Positions 57,370 through 64,000 of a DNA stretch of 64,000 bases are shown one piece after another (the stretch's first letter is position 1; the number at the start of each line of letters is the position of its first letter). This DNA is from Methanohalophilus halophilus. Lineage in GTDB: Archaea; Halobacteriota; Methanosarcinia; Methanosarcinales; Methanosarcinaceae. Where the stretch lies: assembly GCF_001889405.1 (NCBI RefSeq), contig NZ_CP017921.1, positions 1,812,057 through 1,876,056 on the forward strand, in the 5' to 3' direction. The translations under genes and the position numbers were made by a program. Under the pieces are notes generated by a model that was given only the letters and a program-made list of their open reading frames with translations, did not search any database and had not been told where the DNA came from.

Positions 57370-58596
57370 TTATTCCTCATCAAGCCCTTTTGTGCCGAAT
57401 ATATAATTGGCCACCCTTACAGCATCCCTGTCTCCTGTTACTTTTTCCTGTGAATCACTGAGTTTGACAACAGGAATACCATTGATTTTATGCAACTTGA
57501 TCACAATATTCAAGGGAGGATTCTCCCGGAAAAAATCTGAGTTATTGGTCAGGCTTGTACCTATGCCGAAACTACATTTAATTTTATCCTTACAATATTC
57601 CTGTATCCTGATTGCATCTTCGGCTTCAAGGGAATTACTGAAAACTGCCATCTTCTGTGAAGGATCTATTCCAAGAGCTTTGTAATGTTGAATTGTCTTG
57701 TCAATGAAAGTATAAGGGTCACCACTATCATGTCTGATACCATCATAAAGACGTGCCAGGCGACCATCAAAGTTGTTAAAGAATGCGTCACAACCATAAG
57801 TATCTGCCAGGGCAATCCCGAGCCTGCCATCATAAACTTTGACCCAGTTTTCAAAGGCAAATTTGTTGGCGTTGCGCAAACCTACAAGAGCAGAATTACC
57901 CATAATCCATTCGTGACCAATCGTACCTATCGCCCGGGGCCCATATTTCATTGCAAGATATACATTACTTGTACCTGCAAAACTTGTGGCTCGACTTAAG
58001 GTTTCCACGACTTTCTCATGAAGTTCAAAACTGCGACGGCGGCGAGTTCCGAATTCACTGAGTACACATCCGGCATTATCAAGTTTGTCGGATACTTCCT
58101 TAATCATATCTCCATATTTGTCCAAGAGATCGGTCTTTGAGAGATATTCATCTGCCCAGTTATTTTCAATTGTCTCAAAATAAAGTTCGGAAACCGTAGC
58201 CATGAGCACGATTTCCCAGAGAATGGTACTATGCCACGGCCCTCTGATAAGTATATCAAGATTATTATCATCCGTCAGGGATATTTCAACTTCATCGGGA
58301 TTAAAGCGGTAATTCTGTAGATGGTCAAGATAGGTATGCTTGAAAAAAGGACAATTCTTTCCCAACCAATGCCTTTCTTCGTCCAGAAGGCGCAATTTGG
58401 GAATTTCTTCCCGGACGATATACTCAAGTTCTTCCTTAAACCGGGAATTGAAACGTTGATCTCCACGGTTTATGAAGCGATATTCTGCCTGTGCTTCAGG
58501 AAAAAGTTCAAGTACTGCCATTTGCATGGTCAGCTTGTACATATCATTATCAAGTATTGACCGGATCACCGTATTGCCTTCAGATAACTGTAACAT
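57370..58596 (-). CDS. pncB: Nicotinate phosphoribosyltransferase
   Basis: 408 residues. Landmarks: [55 protein letters not shown] (with the histidine that is phosphorylated in the family), [52 protein letters not shown] and [13 protein letters not shown]. It makes nicotinate mononucleotide from nicotinate and PRPP for NAD salvage. PncB is more typical of bacteria, so lateral origin is possible. Confidence 0.95.
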   Translation of the reverse strand: MLQLSEGNTVIRSILDNDMYKLTMQMAVLELFPEAQAEYRFINRGDQRFNSRFKEELEYIVREEIPKLRLLDEERHWLGKNCPFFKHTYLDHLQNYRFNPDEVEISLTDDNNLDILIRGPWHSTILWEIVLMATVSELYFETIENNWADEYLSKTDLLDKYGDMIKEVSDKLDNAGCVLSEFGTRRRRSFELHEKVVETLSRATSFAGTSNVYLAMKYGPRAIGTIGHEWIMGNSALVGLRNANKFAFENWVKVYDGRLGIALADTYGCDAFFNNFDGRLARLYDGIRHDSGDPYTFIDKTIQHYKALGIDPSQKMAVFSNSLEAEDAIRIQEYCKDKIKCSFGIGTSLTNNSDFFRENPPLNIVIKLHKINGIPVVKLSDSQEKVTGDRDAVRVANYIFGTKGLDEE

Positions 58597-58694
58597 TTAT
58601 TAGAGGAATAACAGCCCTTCTGTATTGCATTACAACTATTTAATATAAATGCCTTCGATGTATCAAATCGAGGATTCCCCGGAGAAGAGAGCAT

Positions 58695-59321
58695 ATGGAA
58701 AAGGAAGAGGAGGGACTGGAGGGTGAAGGTTTTGATGAATTACTTCGCTATACTTTTCCGGGTTATATTTTAGGTTTGATTGCCGGTATATTCCTTGATA
58801 TTCAGGGATACCAGACCAATCCCTTTGGCCAGTGGATTGTGAGGACTCTTGCAGGCGAGGGAGAATCAATACTTGAAGGATTGTACTCCATCAGGCAACA
58901 TCTGGAAGGTGCAGCTGGATCAATGGCCCAGGCATACGGATGGGGTAAATTTTTTGGAATAACAATCCCCTGGATAATAGATGCCGCAAGCCGAATGGCA
59001 GGAGTTGATGTATATGGCATACAGGGCTTCTATATTCCTTACTTTTATGCTCTTAGTGACCAGATCGGTGCCAATATTTCCGGACTTGTGTATCTCAACC
59101 GAATCGAAGGTTCATGGTCTGCAGGAATATCGCGATACATACATCATCCTGTGATGCTTACCAGTATTGCTGTAATCCTGCTGGTACCATTGGGACTGCT
59201 AGCAGCGCGGGTCCTCGGATTCAGCCCGACCACACAGACTTTCACCGCCTTTGAAACCATAGTAGCAAATCTCTGCTGGCTACCTCCTGTTGTCGGCTGG
59301 ATGGTTCAAAGAGGTAAGTAA
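58695..59321 (+). CDS. Hypothetical integral membrane protein
   Basis: 208 residues I do not recognise. An acidic N terminus ([20 protein letters not shown]) leads into three or four hydrophobic segments ([80 protein letters not shown]). A loop [20 protein letters not shown] and [13 protein letters not shown] may be exposed. No transporter or enzyme motif seen. It may be methanogen-specific. It lies between divergent pncB and the U32 gene. Confidence 0.65.
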   Translation: MEKEEEGLEGEGFDELLRYTFPGYILGLIAGIFLDIQGYQTNPFGQWIVRTLAGEGESILEGLYSIRQHLEGAAGSMAQAYGWGKFFGITIPWIIDAASRMAGVDVYGIQGFYIPYFYALSDQIGANISGLVYLNRIEGSWSAGISRYIHHPVMLTSIAVILLVPLGLLAARVLGFSPTTQTFTAFETIVANLCWLPPVVGWMVQRGK

Positions 59322-59396
59322 ATCGCTCGAAGCATTCATATAACTTGTACTGTTCTGTTGCATAAAAAGACAAACTGCAACGGAAACTGAAAAACT

Positions 59397-61841
59397 ATGG
59401 CCAAACATCCTGATAAAATTACTCCCCCGGAAATACTGTCGCCTGCAGGGAATTATGATGCACTGCTGGGCGCTATCAAGGGAGGAACTGATGCTATCTA
59501 TCTGGGAGTTGGTGAATTCAATGCCCGCCAGGGTGCATCCAATTTTACACCTGAAGAGATGGAAAATGCAATAGATCTTGCCCATCTGCATGGAATTTCA
59601 GTATATCTGGCATTCAATGTGCCGGTGAAAGAAACGGAACTCCAGGATGCGATTGATGTTATAGACCGTGCCTATGCAGCGGGAATTGACGCAGTTATTA
59701 TGAGGGATTTGGGGTTTATAGAGCTGGTCAAAAAGAACTATCCTGACCTGCCCATACATGGTAGCACCCAGCTCAATACCAATAACACTGAAACTGTCAA
59801 ATTTCTGGAAAAACTTGGCCTCTCAAGAATAATCGTAGCAAGGGAACTTGACACTGCAGAATTGAAACACATTATTGACAGTACCGATATGGACATAGAA
59901 ATCTTTGCCCATGGTGCTCTTTGTTATTCTTACTCCGGCCAGTGTCTCTTTAGCAGCTTTGCTGCCAACCGGAGTGCAAACCGGGGTGCATGTGCCCAGC
60001 CTTGCAGGTGGAAATTCGACCTGTTTATCAACGGCAAGAACATGAACCATCATATTGGCGGTGTATCCCCCATAAGTTGTGCTGAACTCTGTACCCTGCC
60101 AGGATTGGAAGAACTCATCAACACAGGTATCAAAAGTCTCAAGATAGAAGGGCGTATGAAAAGAGCTGAGTATGTGACCGCCAGCTCTGAAATATACAAA
60201 GAGACTGCAGAAATAACCTGTCAGGATGAAAAACCCGATTCCAACTGGTTGCAGGAAAGAGAAAACGACCTGGCAAAACTATTTTACAGAGGTTTTACCC
60301 GTGGTTTTGTACTGGGTGACAGGAATGTGACCCACCCCGAATACAGTTCCAGTTATGGGGCATTTCTGGGCAAGACACGCCGGGTAAAGAGAAGTAAAAA
60401 CGCTGCATCCATTAAGGTGAAATTAAACCAGACACTTGAAGTCAATGATGGGATAAGCATCCATACCAAACAACGGATGCTTGGGTCAAAGGTTGAGAGG
60501 CTCACAGTTGACGGCGGGGACGTTGAGGTAGCAGAAAAGGGGAGTATTCCCTACATACATATCAGTCCTAAAACGGTAAAATCTGTAAAAACTGGCGACG
60601 ATGTATACCTGAATACAGACGTATCCCTTCTGGAAGAAATGGGTGAAAGAGATGTTAAAAAGGTACCCGTGAATTTCCAGATACGTGCAAATATCGGCAG
60701 ACAACTGGAAATTACTGCTTCTGCAGGAGATATAGAGGTGCTTCATGTATCCGATTATCTTATACAGGAACCAAAAAAAGCCCCTACTTCTGTGGAACAG
60801 ATTACCGATATAATAAAAAGACTGGGAGATACCCCCTATGTCGCAGACAAAATTGAGTTGAAAGGTGAAGAAGATATCTTTATCCCCCTCGGAGAACTCA
60901 CCCGAACCCGTCGCAGTGTAGTGGAGAAACTTCAGCAGAAGCAACTGGAAAGATTCCACAGGCACCCTAAAAACCCAAAGTTACCAGCAGCCAAACACAA
61001 AACCGGAAACAAAATTCCAGGTAAATTACTTTTATCCGTAGAAGTAGCAGATATAGAGGGAGCAAAAGCAGCTGCTGACAGCGGAGCAGACGTCATATAT
61101 ATCCCTGCGGACCTGTTCGACAAAGTCGAGAATAACAAGGAACTCGTTCTAAAGGTTAAAAGGGATAATATTGAAATAGTATTCACATTGCCTGCTATTA
61201 TTCATGAAAAAGAACTTGAAGAATGGACGAATGTCCTTAGAAAAATAAAAATAAAAGAATATACTGTAGGCTGTGGTGAGCCTGGAATACTCAGTTTAGC
61301 ACACCAAATGGAAATTAAATGTGTTGCACTGAAAAGCTTCACGATTTTTAATTCCCCTACGACAAATGTGTTACAGGCAAATGGCGCATCCCGTGTAATC
61401 CTTTCCCCGGAAATTACCCTTGAAGAAATGAAGAATGTTGTGCAGGCATCAGATAATACGATCCAATTTGAGGCTATAGCCTACGGCAGGCAACAATTAC
61501 TTGTTACCGAACATGACCTGCTCAAACCGATTGTGGAAAAAGGCTTCTATGGCGAAGATAGCAATGCATTCCTGCAGCACAAAAAGAAAGACAGGTACCC
61601 CATTAAAAGGTGGAGAAACAGGACTGTGATCTATGATTCCCATGTCATCAACATGTTGAATAATCTAGATGATATGAAGAATACAGGTATCGATTATCTT
61701 CGCCTGGAATTTTCACACGAAAGCAATCGGAAAATAGCAAGTGTGGTCTCTGATTTTAGGAATATTCTGGATGGAAAAAGTAAAAAGAATATTACGGACT
61801 CAAAGGTATACTCCAAAGGACTCTATTACTCAGGCATATGA
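59397..61841 (+). CDS. U32 family peptidase (COG0826)
   Basis: 814 residues. N-terminal TIM-like U32 domain: PEILSPAGNYDALLGAIKGG, DAVIMRDLGFIELVKKNYPD, IFAHGALCYSYSGQCLFSS, ANRGACAQPCRWKFDLF and KSLKIEGRMKRAEYVT, with conserved cysteines (C-X5-C, C-X3-C) proposed to bind an Fe-S cluster. A DUF3656-like region lies at about residues 380-500, and a second, divergent U32-like barrel at about 530-700. Several U32 proteins are RNA/prephenate-related hydroxylases rather than peptidases, so the enzymatic name is tentative. Confidence 0.88.
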   Translation: MAKHPDKITPPEILSPAGNYDALLGAIKGGTDAIYLGVGEFNARQGASNFTPEEMENAIDLAHLHGISVYLAFNVPVKETELQDAIDVIDRAYAAGIDAVIMRDLGFIELVKKNYPDLPIHGSTQLNTNNTETVKFLEKLGLSRIIVARELDTAELKHIIDSTDMDIEIFAHGALCYSYSGQCLFSSFAANRSANRGACAQPCRWKFDLFINGKNMNHHIGGVSPISCAELCTLPGLEELINTGIKSLKIEGRMKRAEYVTASSEIYKETAEITCQDEKPDSNWLQERENDLAKLFYRGFTRGFVLGDRNVTHPEYSSSYGAFLGKTRRVKRSKNAASIKVKLNQTLEVNDGISIHTKQRMLGSKVERLTVDGGDVEVAEKGSIPYIHISPKTVKSVKTGDDVYLNTDVSLLEEMGERDVKKVPVNFQIRANIGRQLEITASAGDIEVLHVSDYLIQEPKKAPTSVEQITDIIKRLGDTPYVADKIELKGEEDIFIPLGELTRTRRSVVEKLQQKQLERFHRHPKNPKLPAAKHKTGNKIPGKLLLSVEVADIEGAKAAADSGADVIYIPADLFDKVENNKELVLKVKRDNIEIVFTLPAIIHEKELEEWTNVLRKIKIKEYTVGCGEPGILSLAHQMEIKCVALKSFTIFNSPTTNVLQANGASRVILSPEITLEEMKNVVQASDNTIQFEAIAYGRQQLLVTEHDLLKPIVEKGFYGEDSNAFLQHKKKDRYPIKRWRNRTVIYDSHVINMLNNLDDMKNTGIDYLRLEFSHESNRKIASVVSDFRNILDGKSKKNITDSKVYSKGLYYSGI

Positions 61842-61916
61842 AGTGTTTCAATATAAGTTGAAATAGATAGGTATTTATACCAATATTTCAAATAATACTG
61901 AAATAGAGGTTACACA

Positions 61917-62960
61917 ATGCCTGACCAATCATTAATTTATCATCTTGCTATCGTAGGACTGGAATCTGTCCAGGAATACCTGGCACTACATGTACTGTTA
62001 TGTCTGGTGCCGGCATTTTTCCTGGCTGGAGCTATAGCATCCCTTTTTTCCAAAGAATCTGTACTAAAATTCTTTGGCAATGAAACCCCAAAATACATTT
62101 CCTACCCCATCGCTGCAGTTTCAGGCTGCCTGCTTGCAGTATGCAGCTGTACTGTACTGCCGCTTTTTGCAGGAATCTATCGCAGGGGCGCAGGAATCGG
62201 GCCTGCAACCACCTTCCTGTTCTCGGCACCAGCAATAAATATCCTGGCAATTGTCTACACAGCAAAAATCCTGGGATATGACCTGGGAGTGGCAAGAGCT
62301 GTAATTGCAATCCTTCTGTCAATTGCTATTGGACTTACAATGGCGGCCCTCTTCGAGCGCCACAGGGAAAAAAAGGAAGGAATCAAGACTTTTGGTGATG
62401 AAAGGCATGCTCACAGTGCATATCTTTTCCTCCTCCTTCTGGCAATCCTCATTATCCCGGAGATACTCACAGAATGGATTCCGCTTCTAGCCGTGGAAAC
62501 TATGCTTGTTTTGCTAACGGTGTTCCTCTCATTCAACTGGTTCAGTAAGGATGAATTGAAAGACTGGATGGCAGAGACATGGTTCCTGATAAAGCAAATA
62601 ACACCTCTCCTTTTGATTGGAGTTTTCTTTGCCGGTATCATGGTGGAACTGCTACCGGCACATTATGTAGCTGCAGTGGTTGGAGGTGCCTCATTCGGTG
62701 CAAGTTTCATAGCATCGATTGCCGCAGCACTGATGTATTTCTCCACCCTGACAGAAGTACCTATAATCAGCGCCCTTACAGAACTTGGAATGGGAAGAGG
62801 TCCGGCCCTGGCAATGTTGCTTGCAGGCCCCGCCCTGAGTCTTCCGAATATGATAGTTATAAGCAGGATAATGGGAGTGAAAAAAGCTTCCGTTTACATA
62901 GCTTTGGTAGTAACAGTCGCATCAATAGCCGGCCTTATATTCGGCCTTTATTTTGTATAA
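61917..62960 (+). CDS. Permease of the DUF318/ArsP-like family
   Basis: 347 residues, eight or more helices. The signature ISYPIAAVSGCLLAVCSCTVLPLFAGIYRRGAG contains the CSC motif, and GPATTFLFSAPAINILAIVYTAKI and LTEVPIISALTELGMGRGPAL follow. Family members export organoarsenicals or other thiol-linked cargo, and some handle Zn or Cu. Substrate unknown. The thioredoxin-like gene 0.8 kb downstream is a common partner of such permeases and may reduce the CSC site. Confidence 0.85.
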   Translation: MPDQSLIYHLAIVGLESVQEYLALHVLLCLVPAFFLAGAIASLFSKESVLKFFGNETPKYISYPIAAVSGCLLAVCSCTVLPLFAGIYRRGAGIGPATTFLFSAPAINILAIVYTAKILGYDLGVARAVIAILLSIAIGLTMAALFERHREKKEGIKTFGDERHAHSAYLFLLLLAILIIPEILTEWIPLLAVETMLVLLTVFLSFNWFSKDELKDWMAETWFLIKQITPLLLIGVFFAGIMVELLPAHYVAAVVGGASFGASFIASIAAALMYFSTLTEVPIISALTELGMGRGPALAMLLAGPALSLPNMIVISRIMGVKKASVYIALVVTVASIAGLIFGLYFV

Positions 62961-62972
62961 AGAGGTAAAAAC

Positions 62973-63712
<740 letters not shown>

Positions 63713-63737
63713 TAGGAAAATGACAGGAGAAACTCAA

Positions 63738-63968
63738 ATGAAAATAGAAATTCTTGGAACCGGATGTGCAAAGTGCAAGAAGACCCTTGAAGTAGTCGAA
63801 AGAGCAGTAAAGGAAGCAGGAATCGAAGCCGATATCACAAAAGTTGAAGATATAAACAGTATTATGGATTACGGTGTAATGATAACACCCGGTGTTGTGG
63901 TCGATGGCGATGTAAAGATTGCAGGCAAGATTCCTTCGGTAGATGACGTGAAGGAATGGCTACAATAA
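63738..63968 (+). CDS. Small redox-active disulfide protein (thioredoxin-like)
   Basis: 76 residues. KIEILGTGCAKCKKTLEVVE holds the CXXC redox site (CAKC), TPGVVVDGDVKIAGKIPSVDDVKEWL the cis-Pro and end strands of the fold. This is the TIGR00412 type (small redox-active disulfide protein 2) frequent in methanogens and clostridia. An upstream ATG at 63720 adds MTGETQ; the one at 63738 is preferred because AGGAGA lies 8-13 bases before it. Confidence 0.93.
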   Translation: MKIEILGTGCAKCKKTLEVVERAVKEAGIEADITKVEDINSIMDYGVMITPGVVVDGDVKIAGKIPSVDDVKEWLQ

Positions 63969-63981
63969 CCAGAGGGAAAAT

Positions 63982-64000
63982 ATGACCGATAATAACTGTT
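63982..64000 (+). CDS. Start of a further gene (partial, runs off right edge)
   Basis: ATG preceded by GAGGG begins MTDNNC and is cut off by the window. Too little to identify; it may continue the permease/redox operon. Confidence 0.35.

Overview
The window reads as a stretch of chromosome from a methanogenic euryarchaeon of the Methanosarcinaceae. A halophilic or marine genus such as Methanohalophilus, Methanolobus or Methanococcoides fits best; the genus is an inference from gene content and base composition. The evidence is an archaeal ribosomal cluster (L7Ae, S28e, L24e, Ndk, aIF5B, S6e), SRP54, an archaeal-type AspRS, an A1:U72 initiator tRNA, a FilR1-type methanogen regulator, large PAS/GAF kinases, a bacterial-type gyrase (common in this family), archaeal TATA boxes, and GGTGAT-type ribosome binding sites. 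There are no rRNA genes, CRISPR arrays, intact insertion sequences or prophage.

Layout. 1-1.9 kb: the end of a GAF/PAS sensor protein and a membrane-anchored protein. 1.9-5.6 kb: ribosomal/translation operon behind a strong TATA box. 5.7-9.1 kb: DUF4389 protein, FilR1-type regulator, a flavin-type oxidoreductase, and pdxS-pdxT (vitamin B6). 9.3-11.1 kb: a sodium:solute symporter with its 41-residue accessory subunit. 11.1-15.5 kb: gyrB-gyrA. 15.7-20 kb: aspS-rpiA converging on srp54 and a DMT transporter. 20.1-20.4 kb: two tandem identical initiator tRNA genes. 20.4-25.6 kb: purine/MTA salvage, zinc-ribbon protein, DUF1624 acyltransferase, DinB, M42 peptidase. 25.8-31.1 kb: branched-chain amino acid operon leuA/cimA-ilvB-ilvN-ilvC followed by a nitroreductase. 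31.1-37.2 kb: topA with a GIY-YIG-like gene, and divergently a very large PAS histidine kinase. 37.3-39.5 kb: thiC and a COG1237 metallo-hydrolase.

39.5-48.8 kb is the main accessory region. It holds a MacB/LolD-type ABC transporter whose ATPase and permease flank a secreted COG1361-like protein, two further membrane proteins, and a small winged-helix regulator. Beside these lie a response regulator with the inverted order HTH-REC, a Cache histidine kinase, and a DUF3887 lipoprotein. An unannotated, frameshifted permease tail, a Yip1 protein, a strong nested inverted repeat (possible RNA) and a divergent rhomboid protease follow. A cell-envelope sensing/export system is the most interesting functional reading of this region. 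48.9-52.6 kb: a Na+/K+-ATPase-like P-type pump, then the broken 3' end of a glycerate kinase gene joined to the end of a YbaY-like gene. 52.9-64 kb: eukaryote-type (GT3-like) glycogen synthase, DUF169 protein, a three-gene secreted/membrane/ArsR module with a clear dyad operator, pncB, an orphan membrane protein, a U32 peptidase, and a DUF318 permease with a phosphoesterase and a redox-disulfide protein.

Several convergent gene pairs here end in palindromes that contain the stop codons of one or both genes. These look like compact shared 3' ends or terminators. Decaying fragments (permease tail, glycerate kinase tail, and two doubtful short frames) cluster between 46.8 and 55.3 kb, which suggests this part has undergone recent deletion and rearrangement.
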